A stretch of DNA of 64,000 nt from contig NZ_VCQV01000014.1 in assembly GCF_007845645.1 (NCBI RefSeq), positions 45,891 through 109,890 on the forward strand, given 5' to 3'. The translations under genes were made by a program, and so were the position numbers. This DNA comes from Leekyejoonella antrihumi. Lineage in GTDB: Bacteria > Actinomycetota > Actinomycetes > Actinomycetales > Dermatophilaceae. Shown here piece by piece: positions 51,628 through 60,150 of this stretch. How positions within the stretch are numbered: position 1 is the first letter of the stretch; each line of letters begins with the position of its first letter. The notes beneath the pieces are model-generated. The model worked only from the letters and a program-made list of their open reading frames with translations. It had not been told where the DNA came from and did no database searches.

Positions 51628-52503
51628 ATGAAGAATCCGTTTCAATCAGAACCCAAGTCGTACGCCGGCGCACGCACCCTGGTCACCGGAGGCTGCTCCG
51701 GGCTCGGGCTGGAGCTGAGCCGGTTGCTGGTCGCCGACGGCGCGAAGGTGCTGGTCGTCGACCAGCATGTGCAGGCGCCGGAGGGCACGCTGCCGGCCGG
51801 TGTCGCCTACCGCCAGGTGGATGTGCGCTCCGACGAGCAGTGGGACGAGACGCGGCACTGGGTCGAGAGCAACTGGGGTGGGCTGGACCTGTTGGTCAAT
51901 AACGCGGGCGTTGCGGCCGGTGGCCGGATCGATGTGCTGTCGATGGACGACTGGAAGTGGATCATCGACATCAACCTGCTCGGGGTCGTGCGCGGCTGTC
52001 GCACCTTCGTGCCGCTGATGAAGGAGGCCGGGTCGGGCCACATCGTGAACACGGCGTCGCTCGCCGGGTTGGTGCACGCCCCGTCGATGTCGTCCTACAA
52101 CGCGGTCAAGGCGGGCGTCGTTGCGGTGTCGGAGACGCTGCGGCACGAACTCGCGCCGTGGCAGATCGACGTGTCGGTGATCTGCCCGTCGTTCTTCCGC
52201 ACCAACCTTGCGCAGTCGCTGCAGGGCAAGGACGTCGAGATGGAGCAGGCCGCCGTCGACCTGATCAACAAGGCGCCGCGCTCTGCCGAGCAGGTGGCGC
52301 GTGCGGCATACGCCGGCATGCGGACCCGCCGGTTCATCATCCTCACGGACCCGGACGGGCGGATCGCCTACCGCGCCAAGCGTTATGTGCACCCGGTCTA
52401 TGAGCGGGCGATGATGGCGAGCGGCAAGCGCGTCGCGAAGGGCAAGCCGGCCACGCCTGCGGTGCTGGACAAGCTGCAGCAGCTCGGCAGCCGGAAGAAG
52501 TAG
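51628..52503 (+). CDS. Short-chain dehydrogenase/reductase
   Basis: A 291-residue classical SDR: TLVTGGCSGLGLELSRLL (NAD(P) binding), LVNNAGVAAGG, IVNTASLAGLVHAPSMSSYNAVKAG with the catalytic Ser, Tyr and Lys (YNAVK). Asp at the end of strand 2 (VVDQHVQAP) suggests NAD rather than NADP. A basic ~35-residue tail ends GSRKK. TAGGGT is 7 nt before the ATG. Its substrate cannot be read from sequence. Confidence 0.9.
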   Translation: MKNPFQSEPKSYAGARTLVTGGCSGLGLELSRLLVADGAKVLVVDQHVQAPEGTLPAGVAYRQVDVRSDEQWDETRHWVESNWGGLDLLVNNAGVAAGGRIDVLSMDDWKWIIDINLLGVVRGCRTFVPLMKEAGSGHIVNTASLAGLVHAPSMSSYNAVKAGVVAVSETLRHELAPWQIDVSVICPSFFRTNLAQSLQGKDVEMEQAAVDLINKAPRSAEQVARAAYAGMRTRRFIILTDPDGRIAYRAKRYVHPVYERAMMASGKRVAKGKPATPAVLDKLQQLGSRKK

Positions 52504-52553
52504 CGCTCCGAGCCGAGCGCGGCCCGGAGCGGCCACCGAGCGCAGGACGCTGC

Positions 52554-54548
52554 TCAGCCCAGGTTCCGGCGCGCGAGCACGTCACCGATTCGACTGAGGT
52601 CGGCGGCGAGCTGTGCCTGCTCGGCCACCGAACCGATGTCGTGAACGTCGATCGTGCGGATGTCCTCACTCTGCCGGATCCGCAACCGGCTGACGGGGGA
52701 CTGAGTTGCCGCAGCAAGGTGCTCGTTGGTGAGCTGCACCCGCAGCGGATCGAGCGTTGCGAGCCGGGGGAGCAAGCGCGCGCGCACCGGGTCAGGGTCC
52801 CACAACGGGTCAGCGGGTCGGCCGAGCTGGGACAGTAGGGTATCGGCGACCGCAGCCACGGCCGGCAGTTGCCGGGTTGCTCCACGGAGCTGCTCCTTCA
52901 AGAAGGCCACGATGCAGCCGAGCCGGGCATCGTCCAGCCCGTCGACCCGCTCGGGTGTCCCCTCGAGGCTGGCCTCGACTGTCGCGTCCGCCGGTTGCCG
53001 CCCTCCGATTTCACCGGACTCACGACACCGCACCTGCACTTCCACAGCAAAGTTGCTGGATCCGAGGGAGTTCTCAAGCGTCAGCTGGGCACCGTTTGTG
53101 ACGACCGACACGGTCTCCTTGGAGGCAAGCGGCAGCCAGCTGTCCGCCAGTGAGGTTACCTCGTACAGCCATGCGTTGGTGTAGGTCTCGACGACAATCT
53201 CCTTGTTGACACCATCCGGCACGAGTACCCCGCTGATCATCCACTCGAAGCGGGGCGCGATGAAGCCGATCGCAGTCGCCGTGACCCGCTGACGCTGCCG
53301 CTCCAGCGAGATGGTGAACGGAAACTGTCTTGGTTCGCAGTGCGGGAGCGGGAACATCTTGGTTCCGCTCCGGTGCGGCACGGACTCGAGGACCTCCGCG
53401 TCGGCGGCAGCGAGTGACACGTGTCGTGCCTGAACCTGTGCGGCGGTGACCCGCGGGGGTGTCGCGACTCTGGGCACCTTCGGGGTGTAGCCGACACGGA
53501 AGAAGGAGTAGATCGGTCTCGGCGTTGCCGAGCCGTCCTCGAAGACATTGATGTTGTGCCGCACGACATTCCGATGGGCGACATCGCCGTCGTCGAACGT
53601 CATACTGACCTCATCGCAACCGGTTTCGCTGCCAGGGGTGTTCGGGTCGTAGACCTGCAGGGTGACCTGGTGCGCATGGGCCTCGTAGGCGTAGACGAGC
53701 ACCTGGTGACACTTGCCGACATCCCAGGGGAGTAATGACTTGACTGTCTGCAGCGTCAGCAGGGCCGGCCGTCCGGCGTCGATGTCTGCACGTACCAACG
53801 GCCACTCCTGATGCGCCATCACCGCCGCGCGACCCGCCGCGAGTCCGAGCACCGACAGCACGTTCTCGTCGGTGTCCGGGTACAGCGGGTTCATGAGCTT
53901 GAGAAGCAGCGTGACGTTTTCGACGGAGAAGGTGTCGAAGAGTCGGTCGACGAGGTGAAGGAAGAGCGGGTCCTGCTCACCGGCCGGCGGGTTGACGGTG
54001 CCAGGGATCTGCATGCCGGCGGCGAAGTAGTCGGCGGCAGCAAGGCACATCCCGCCACACAGGCCGTTGGCTGCCGTGCCGTACTTGAAGTCCAGAATCG
54101 AGCCCCGCAGCGGTGGCAGCGAGTAGGGAACGTCGGGCCACGAGTTGGTGAACTTGAACGCGTCACGGCTGGGCAGGAAGTCGGTCGCCACGCGCCCGGC
54201 ATCACGCAGGTAGAAATGTGCCACACCGTGGTTGCCCTGCGTCACGGTGAAGAACGCGTAGTGTCCGATGTCCGTGTTGGTGTTGCAGCCGGTCGAGCCC
54301 TTGAAGGGGTTGTCCCAGTGCACGTAGAGCGTGTTCCCTGGGTAACCGCCGATCTGGTAGGTCGTACGAGCTTCCGTTCCGGTCATGAACCCAGCGGACT
54401 GGGAGCCCATCGTCGCGGTCGAGAACGGTGCGATCGACTCAGGTGGGCGTCGAGCGCCCCACTTGCCGCCGGGCACGTTGTCGGACATTCGCGTCAGCGT
54501 CGCCGATGTCTCGTTGTGGATGAAGACCTGCATCGATATCGTGGGCAT
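52554..54548 (-). CDS. Large hypothetical protein: lysin-like N-terminal domain plus putative papain-like cysteine protease
   Basis: A 664-residue protein without signal peptide or TM segment. Residues ~5-115 (QVFIHNETSATLTRMSDNVPGGKW ... TLYVHWDNPFKGSTG) are a beta-rich domain with the general look of aegerolysin-type membrane lysins. Residues ~150-340 hold a possible Cys-protease core: C164 in NGLCGGMC, H281 in GKCHQVLVYAY, and D301/N303 in VYDPNTPG. Residues ~370-500 form another beta-rich part, and the last ~130 are helical. These domain names are my inference; a cytotoxic or stress-related role is possible. AGGAG lies 9 nt before the ATG. Confidence 0.7.
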   Translation of the reverse strand: MPTISMQVFIHNETSATLTRMSDNVPGGKWGARRPPESIAPFSTATMGSQSAGFMTGTEARTTYQIGGYPGNTLYVHWDNPFKGSTGCNTNTDIGHYAFFTVTQGNHGVAHFYLRDAGRVATDFLPSRDAFKFTNSWPDVPYSLPPLRGSILDFKYGTAANGLCGGMCLAAADYFAAGMQIPGTVNPPAGEQDPLFLHLVDRLFDTFSVENVTLLLKLMNPLYPDTDENVLSVLGLAAGRAAVMAHQEWPLVRADIDAGRPALLTLQTVKSLLPWDVGKCHQVLVYAYEAHAHQVTLQVYDPNTPGSETGCDEVSMTFDDGDVAHRNVVRHNINVFEDGSATPRPIYSFFRVGYTPKVPRVATPPRVTAAQVQARHVSLAAADAEVLESVPHRSGTKMFPLPHCEPRQFPFTISLERQRQRVTATAIGFIAPRFEWMISGVLVPDGVNKEIVVETYTNAWLYEVTSLADSWLPLASKETVSVVTNGAQLTLENSLGSSNFAVEVQVRCRESGEIGGRQPADATVEASLEGTPERVDGLDDARLGCIVAFLKEQLRGATRQLPAVAAVADTLLSQLGRPADPLWDPDPVRARLLPRLATLDPLRVQLTNEHLAAATQSPVSRLRIRQSEDIRTIDVHDIGSVAEQAQLAADLSRIGDVLARRNLG

Positions 54549-54636
54549 CTTCCCGATCTCCTGAGTCGTCGGTCTCGCGCCCTCGGCCAGGGCGTTCGAC
54601 TGACCACCACGATCCGCGGTCGAAGCGGATAGAACA

Positions 54637-54652
54637 TCCCCCAGACGGGGGA
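54637..54652. promoter_or_regulatory. Palindrome TCCCCC-AGAC-GGGGGA in a divergent promoter region
   Basis: A perfect 6-bp inverted repeat 4 bp apart, within the 244-nt gap between the divergent 664-residue protein gene and GT39. It could be an operator or a hairpin; nothing else stands out in this gap. Confidence 0.35.
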
Positions 54653-54792
54653 GTGCGGGACGGCCCGGGTTACGGACCTAGTGGTTGCGCAAGGTCGCTT
54701 CTCCTGCGATGGCGGCGCTCGCGAACGGGTCATGGGGCGGTGAGGGCCACCACACAGTGAGCCCTTAGGGCGGCCCGGCAGGGTCCGCTGTT

Positions 54793-56856
54793 ATGAATAC
54801 GTTGCCGGTGCAAGCGTTGTCTCAGGCGGCCAGTGGCTCCTCGCCCGCCCCGCGCGAGAAGACGTCGAGGGCGAGCAGTTTCTGGCGTGGCCACCTCGAG
54901 GATCCGGCGTGGGGCAGGCCGGCGCTACTGGGCCTGCTGGCACTGACCGGCATCGCCTACTTCTACAACCTGACTGCCAGTGGTTGGGCCAACGACTTCT
55001 ATTCCGCTGCGGTGCAGGCGGGTTCAAGCAACTGGGAGGCGTTTTTCTTCGGCTCGTCCGACGCCGCGAACTCCATCACGGTCGACAAGCCGCCGGCCGC
55101 CCTCTGGATCATGGCCCTGTCGGTGCGGGCCTTCGGGCTCAGCGCGTTCAGCATCCTGATGCCGCAGGTCCTGATGGGCATCGCGACCGTCGGGGTGCTG
55201 TATGCCGCGGTGCGTCGCTACTTCGGGGTCCAGGCCGGGCTGATTGCCGGGGTGGTGCTCGCGCTGACACCGGTGGCTGCGCTGATGTTCCGCTTCAACA
55301 ACCCCGATGCGCTGCTCGTGCTGCTGATGACCCTTGCGGCGTACGCGACCTTGCGGGCGACCGAGTCGGGCAGGTTGAGCTGGATGATCGGCGCGGGCGT
55401 GGCGCTTGGTCTGGGCTTCCTCACCAAGACGCTGCAGGTCGCGCTGGTGGTGCCGTTCCTCGGGATCGGATTCCTCATCGCGGCCCGCGGCACGTTGCGC
55501 CGCCGCATCGTCGGGGCCGTGGTCGGTGTCGTGGCCCTGGTGCTCTCGGCCGGCTGGTGGGTTGCGCTCGTGCAGCTGATCCCCGCGGACAAGCGGCCGT
55601 ACATCGGTGGCAGCCAGAGCAACTCGTTCCTTCAGCTGACCTTCGGGTACAACGGTTTCGGGCGCATCACCGGCAATGAGACCGGCTCGGTGGGCGGCGG
55701 AGGTGGTGGCGGCAACTCCGGCGGCATGTGGGGCCAGACCGGCATCGCCAGGATGTTCGGGTCGGAGTTCGGCGGTCAGATCTCGTGGCTGATCCCAACG
55801 GCCCTGGTCCTGCTGGCCGTCGGCCTCGTCCTGCGGGGGCGTCGCCCGCGCACCGACCTGCGCCGAGCGGCATACCTGATGTGGGGTGGCTGGCTCCTGG
55901 TCACCGCACTCACCTTCTCCTTCATGTCGGGGATCATCCACCCGTACTACGCGGTGGCGCTGGCGCCGGCCGTCGCCGCGCTCGTCGGCATGGGCTCGGT
56001 CGAGGCGTGGGAGCATCGTCACAGCTCGGTCGGGGCCATCGCACTTGCTGTGGCGACCGCGGTGGCCGCGACCTGGTCCTTCGTCCTGCTGAGTCGCACG
56101 ACGGCCTACGGTGACTGGCTGCGGATCAGCGTGCTGGCGATAGGGCTGTCGGCTGCGCTCTTGCTGCTGGCGATTCGGTGGGTGCACCGCAAGGCCGTGG
56201 CCGTGATCGTCGGGGCGGCGCTTGCCAGCGGCCTCGCCGGGCCGGCGGCCTACACCGTCACCACCGTGAGCGAAGGGCACTCGGGGTCGATCGTCTCGGC
56301 CGGTCCGAGCGCCGGCGGCGGGGCCGGCATGGGCGGCGGTATGCCGGGGCGCGCGGGCGCGGGCCGTCCCGGTGGTAGTGCCGCGGGTGGTGGTGCAGCC
56401 CGGGCGGCGCGTCGTGGGCCGACCGGGGCGACGGGCAACGGGCCCGGCACCACTCAGGGTCGCGGCGCTCGAAGTTTCGGCGGTGGCGGCCTGCTCGGCG
56501 GCACGACACCGAGCGCGAAGGTGATCGCGGCGCTGCGCAAGGATGCGTCGAAATACACCTGGGTGGCGGCGGCGATAGGCAGCCAGACGGCAGCGAGTCT
56601 GCAGCTGGGAGTCCAGCGGCCGGTCATGCCGATCGGTGGCTTCAACGGGAGCGACCCGTCGCCGACGCTCCCCCAGTTCAAGGCCTACGTGGCGGCGGGC
56701 AAGATCCACTACTTCGCCGCGAGCAGCGGGATGGGTGGCTCGCAGATGGGCGGGTCACATGCGGCGGGCCAGATCACCTCATGGGTGGAGTCGCACTTCA
56801 CGAAGGTCACGATCGGTTCGATGACGTTCTACGACCTGACTTCGCCCACCAGTTGA
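54793..56856 (+). CDS. Glycosyltransferase family 39 (ArnT/PMT-like)
   Basis: A 687-residue membrane GT-C enzyme with ~12 TM helices. NDFYSAAVQAGSSNWEAFFFGSSDAANSITVDKPP holds the conserved acidic first loop, and FRFNNPDALLVLLMTLAAYA plus GLGFLTKTLQV are typical of the actinobacterial ArnT-like group using polyprenyl-phosphate sugars. A Gly-rich loop (~295-310) and a ~65-residue Gly/Ala/Arg-rich linker (~505-570) precede an extracytoplasmic C-terminal domain. It probably modifies cell-wall glycans or glycoproteins outside the membrane. Confidence 0.88.
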   Translation: MNTLPVQALSQAASGSSPAPREKTSRASSFWRGHLEDPAWGRPALLGLLALTGIAYFYNLTASGWANDFYSAAVQAGSSNWEAFFFGSSDAANSITVDKPPAALWIMALSVRAFGLSAFSILMPQVLMGIATVGVLYAAVRRYFGVQAGLIAGVVLALTPVAALMFRFNNPDALLVLLMTLAAYATLRATESGRLSWMIGAGVALGLGFLTKTLQVALVVPFLGIGFLIAARGTLRRRIVGAVVGVVALVLSAGWWVALVQLIPADKRPYIGGSQSNSFLQLTFGYNGFGRITGNETGSVGGGGGGGNSGGMWGQTGIARMFGSEFGGQISWLIPTALVLLAVGLVLRGRRPRTDLRRAAYLMWGGWLLVTALTFSFMSGIIHPYYAVALAPAVAALVGMGSVEAWEHRHSSVGAIALAVATAVAATWSFVLLSRTTAYGDWLRISVLAIGLSAALLLLAIRWVHRKAVAVIVGAALASGLAGPAAYTVTTVSEGHSGSIVSAGPSAGGGAGMGGGMPGRAGAGRPGGSAAGGGAARAARRGPTGATGNGPGTTQGRGARSFGGGGLLGGTTPSAKVIAALRKDASKYTWVAAAIGSQTAASLQLGVQRPVMPIGGFNGSDPSPTLPQFKAYVAAGKIHYFAASSGMGGSQMGGSHAAGQITSWVESHFTKVTIGSMTFYDLTSPTS

Positions 56857-56862
56857 CCGATC

Positions 56863-56954
56863 CCGCCGAGTGGAGCACCGATGTCCTGCGACATAACACC
56901 TCGAGTGGAGCGCCTACATCTACTCCACTCGACCGTTATTTGCGCCACTCGGCG
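56863..56954. repeat. Repeat family C element at the end of ligD-type gene
   Basis: CGAGTGGAG at 56867 and 56902, CTCCACTCG at 56923, CGCCACTCG at 56943. The distance from the second forward to the first inverted copy is 21 bp and the next 20 bp, exactly as at 28599-28648. It codes the last ~12 residues (PPSGANNGRVE) and stop of the minus-strand gene. Confidence 0.88.
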
Positions 56955-57885
56955 GGGTGCGGTCGGCCCAGTCCAGCAGAGTCTCCAGGCCGTGGGCTCG
57001 CTCGTCGATCGTGGAGTGCAGGTCGCCGAGGCGGGCGAACCGTTTGGGCACCGTGGCGATCGTGAAGTCCTCCGGATCGATGTCGGGGAGCTCGTCCCAG
57101 GTGATCGGCGTGGAGACGGTCCCGCGCGGGTTGCCGCGCACGGAGTAGGCACTTGCAATGGTGTGGTCGCGGCTGTTCTGGTTGTAGTCGACGAAGCAGG
57201 CTGTGGGGTCGCGGTCCTTGCGCCACCAGGCGGTCGTGACCTCCTGGGGCGCGCGTCGCTCCACCTCGTGCGCGAAGGCCAGCGCGGCACGGCGCACGTC
57301 CTCGAACCCCCACCGCGGTCCGATTCGGACGTAGATGTGCAGGCCGGACCCACCTGACGTCTTGGGGTATCCGGTGATGTCCAGTTCGTCGAGCACCTCG
57401 TGGCAGAGCTGCGCACAGCGTCGGACCCGGTCGAACGGGCAGTCCGGCATCGGGTCGAGGTCGATGCGCCACTCATCCGGACGCTCGGTGTCCTGGCGCC
57501 GGGAGTTCCAGGGGTGGAACTCGACGGTCGACATCTGCACGGCCCAGATCACCGTTGCCAGCTCGGTGACGCAGACCTCGTCGGCGGTGCGGTTGTAGCG
57601 CGGGAAGTGGATCGGCACGGTCTCCAGCCAGGGCGGTGCGCCGCCCGGGATGCGCTTCTGGTGCACCTTCTGCCCGGTCACCCCGGTCGGGTAGCGGTGC
57701 AGCATGCACGGCCGGTCGCGCAGCGCGCGCACGATCCCGTCGCCGACCGCCAGGTAGTAGTGCGCGAGGTCCAACTTGGTCTCGCCGCGCTCGGGGAAGT
57801 AGACCCGGTCCGGGTGCGAGATGCGCACGGTGCGCTCGCCGACGGTCAGGGTCTCCGCCGGCGCCGAGCCGCTCGTGGACGCCAC
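56920..57885 (-). CDS. LigD-type polymerase/primase domain protein
   Basis: A 321-residue stand-alone NHEJ polymerase domain: ISHPDRVYFPERGETKLDLAHYY, EWRIDLDPMP with the metal-binding D-x-D, TSGGSGLHIYVRI and ACFVDYNQN with the third Asp. In bacterial end joining this domain fills gaps with Ku and ligase. No ku or ligase gene is in the window. GTG 57885 has TAGGTT 6 nt upstream (leaderless). Its C-terminal tail comes from a repeat. Confidence 0.92.
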   Translation of the reverse strand: MASTSGSAPAETLTVGERTVRISHPDRVYFPERGETKLDLAHYYLAVGDGIVRALRDRPCMLHRYPTGVTGQKVHQKRIPGGAPPWLETVPIHFPRYNRTADEVCVTELATVIWAVQMSTVEFHPWNSRRQDTERPDEWRIDLDPMPDCPFDRVRRCAQLCHEVLDELDITGYPKTSGGSGLHIYVRIGPRWGFEDVRRAALAFAHEVERRAPQEVTTAWWRKDRDPTACFVDYNQNSRDHTIASAYSVRGNPRGTVSTPITWDELPDIDPEDFTIATVPKRFARLGDLHSTIDERAHGLETLLDWADRTPPSGANNGRVE

Positions 57886-57978
57886 CTGCTCAACCTACTG
57901 CCTAAGCCGTGATGGCGTTCCTGCCCGATTTCGGGCAAGAAGTTGCCATGGGGCGGCGGAAGGGCGCAGGATGCGGGA

Positions 57979-58239
57979 GTGCCAGACCCCGATCTCGTGC
58001 AGCGCATCGCGGACTCCACCGGGCTCAGTCTGCCGGAGGCGTCTCGGGTGGTTGACGACGTTCTCACCTGGCACCGGGAGCCGGTTGCCGACTACGTGCG
58101 TCGCCGGCACCTGCACCTGAAGACCTACGGCATGCGGAACGCGGCGATCTTCGAGCAGATCGCCGCCGAGCTGGCGGAGCGCACAGTGGCAGCGCCGCCA
58201 CTGTCCGCGCGCCAGCTGCGCAGGATCGTCTACGGCTGA
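57979..58239 (+). CDS. Hypothetical actinobacterial protein upstream of glmS
   Basis: An 86-residue, helical, soluble protein: PDPDLVQRIADSTGLSLPEASRVVDDVLTWHREPVADYVRRRH, then a basic stretch and ARQLRRIVYG. The first half looks like a small DNA- or protein-binding helical domain but matches no family that I can name. GTG 57979 was chosen since the upstream frame is low-complexity. It ends 12 nt before glmS and is probably co-transcribed. Confidence 0.65.
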   Translation: MPDPDLVQRIADSTGLSLPEASRVVDDVLTWHREPVADYVRRRHLHLKTYGMRNAAIFEQIAAELAERTVAAPPLSARQLRRIVYG

Positions 58240-58251
58240 GGAGGCCACCAG

Positions 58252-60072
58252 ATGTGCGGAATCGTGGGATACATCGGGCAGTCGCAGGCTGCTCCTATCT
58301 TGATCGAGGGCCTGACCCAGCTGGAGTATCGCGGCTACGACTCGGCGGGTGTCGCGGTGATCACGAGCAAGGGTCCCAGGGTGGTGCGCGCGGTAGGCCG
58401 CGTGCGTGACCTCGAGGCGGCCATGCCCAAGACGCTGCGCGGCACGACCGGCATCGGGCACACCCGGTGGGCCACGCACGGCCCGGCGACCCTGGAGAAC
58501 GCCCACCCGCATGCCAGTGAAGATGGCCGGATCCTGGTGGTGCACAACGGCATCATCGACAATGCCGCAGACCTGCGTGCGCAGCTGTCCTCGGCAGGGG
58601 TGCGGCTCACCTCCGACACCGACACCGAGGTCATCGCTCACCTCGTCTCGCGGTCGACCGCGGGCTCGTTGGAGGACAGGGTTATCGACGTGCTGACCCG
58701 ACTGACCGGCACCTATGCAATCGCCGTCGTCGATGCGGATGCGCCCGACCGGATTGTGGTGGCTCGTCAGGGGTCGCCGTTGATCCTGGGCGTAGGCGAG
58801 CACGAGATGTTCGTGGGGTCCGACGCGTCGGCGCTCGTGCGGCATACGTCGTCGATCGTGCACCTGGACGACGGCGAGATGGCGGCGATCACCGCCGACG
58901 GGTTCCGCACCTTCACGATGGACCGGCGTGAGACCGGCAAGGTGCCCGAGCGGGTGGCGCTCGATGCGGCCGACCTGGAGATCGGCGGGCACGACACTTA
59001 TCTGCACAAGGAGATCTTCGAGCAGCCGGAGTCGTTGGCCCGTATGCTGTCCGGCCGACTCGACGAGCGGTTCGCCACAGCCCGTCTCGACGGCCTGGGG
59101 ATCGACCCGCGCGAGCTGCGAGGATTCAAGCGGGTCAAGGCAATCGGCTGCGGATCGGCCTACTACGTCGGCCAGATGGGCGCCTCGATGATCGAGGATC
59201 TCGCCCGGATCCCCGCGGACGCCGAGGCCGCCTCGGAGTTCCGTTATCGCAACCCGATCATCGAGCCCGACACCCTCTATGTGGCGGTCAGCCAGTCGGG
59301 GGAGACCGCCGACACCCTGTTTGCCGTGCGCGAGATCCAGCGCAAGGGTGGCCGCGTCGTCGGACTGGTCAACGTGGTCGGGTCGACGATCGCCCGACAG
59401 TGCGACGGCGGCATCTATCTGCACGCCGGGCCCGAGATCAGTGTCGCCTCGACCAAGGTGCTGACCCACATGGCGGTGGGGTTCGCCATGCTGGCCCTCA
59501 CCCTCGGCCGGGTCCGTGACCTGTCGTATGCCGACGGGGCACGCATCATCGCCGGGCTCAAGAGCCTGCCCGAGCAGGTGCAGCAGGTCCTGGACACCGA
59601 TGACGAGATCGCTGGCGCCGCAGCCTCGTTGGTCGGCGCCGAGAGCCTCTTCTTCGTCGGCCGCGTGCGCGGCTACCCCGTTGCACGGGAGGGTGCGCAG
59701 AAGCTGAAGGAGATCACCTACCAGCATGCCGAGGCCTACCAGACCAGCGAGCTCAAGCACGGCCCGCTCGCGCTGATCAGCACGTCGATGCCGACGGTGG
59801 CGGTCGTGCCGAACGACGAGCTTGTCGATCGCAATATCGGCGCGCTGCAGGAGATCTCGGCGCGAGGCGGGCGGGTCTTGGCTCTCACCCATGAGGGCGT
59901 CAACCTGGACGGGCTCGACGTGCAGCGCATCAACGTGCCGGACGGTGAGGTCGAGCTGCAGGTGGTGCTGCTCACCGTGGCGCTGCAGCTGCTCGCCTAC
60001 CACGTGGCAACCCAGCTCGGCCGCGACATCGACCGCCCACGCAACCTGGCGAAGTCGGTCACCGTCGAGTAG
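58252..60072 (+). CDS. glmS: Glutamine-fructose-6-phosphate aminotransferase
   Basis: A 606-residue GlmS, the entry enzyme to UDP-GlcNAc and peptidoglycan. The N-terminal Ntn glutaminase starts MCGIVGYIG (Cys nucleophile after Met removal) with HTRWATHG and HNGIIDN. Two SIS domains follow (IGCGSAYYVGQMGASMIEDL, SQSGETADTLFAV; FFVGRVRGYPVAREGAQKLKEITY), and it ends PRNLAKSVTVE. Full length. GAGGAGG is ~8 nt upstream. The 12-nt leader is far too short for a glmS ribozyme. Confidence 0.96.
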   Translation: MCGIVGYIGQSQAAPILIEGLTQLEYRGYDSAGVAVITSKGPRVVRAVGRVRDLEAAMPKTLRGTTGIGHTRWATHGPATLENAHPHASEDGRILVVHNGIIDNAADLRAQLSSAGVRLTSDTDTEVIAHLVSRSTAGSLEDRVIDVLTRLTGTYAIAVVDADAPDRIVVARQGSPLILGVGEHEMFVGSDASALVRHTSSIVHLDDGEMAAITADGFRTFTMDRRETGKVPERVALDAADLEIGGHDTYLHKEIFEQPESLARMLSGRLDERFATARLDGLGIDPRELRGFKRVKAIGCGSAYYVGQMGASMIEDLARIPADAEAASEFRYRNPIIEPDTLYVAVSQSGETADTLFAVREIQRKGGRVVGLVNVVGSTIARQCDGGIYLHAGPEISVASTKVLTHMAVGFAMLALTLGRVRDLSYADGARIIAGLKSLPEQVQQVLDTDDEIAGAAASLVGAESLFFVGRVRGYPVAREGAQKLKEITYQHAEAYQTSELKHGPLALISTSMPTVAVVPNDELVDRNIGALQEISARGGRVLALTHEGVNLDGLDVQRINVPDGEVELQVVLLTVALQLLAYHVATQLGRDIDRPRNLAKSVTVE

Positions 60073-60150
60073 GCGCCATGACTCCTTCCAAAGTGTGCAC
60101 ACTCGGGCAGGCGCTGCAATCCTCCCGCGCGGGCGGCATACGGTGGAGAT

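Noticed and set aside
58240..58251. glmS ribozyme upstream of glmS
   Set aside because: Only 12 nt separate the preceding gene from glmS, too short for the ribozyme core.
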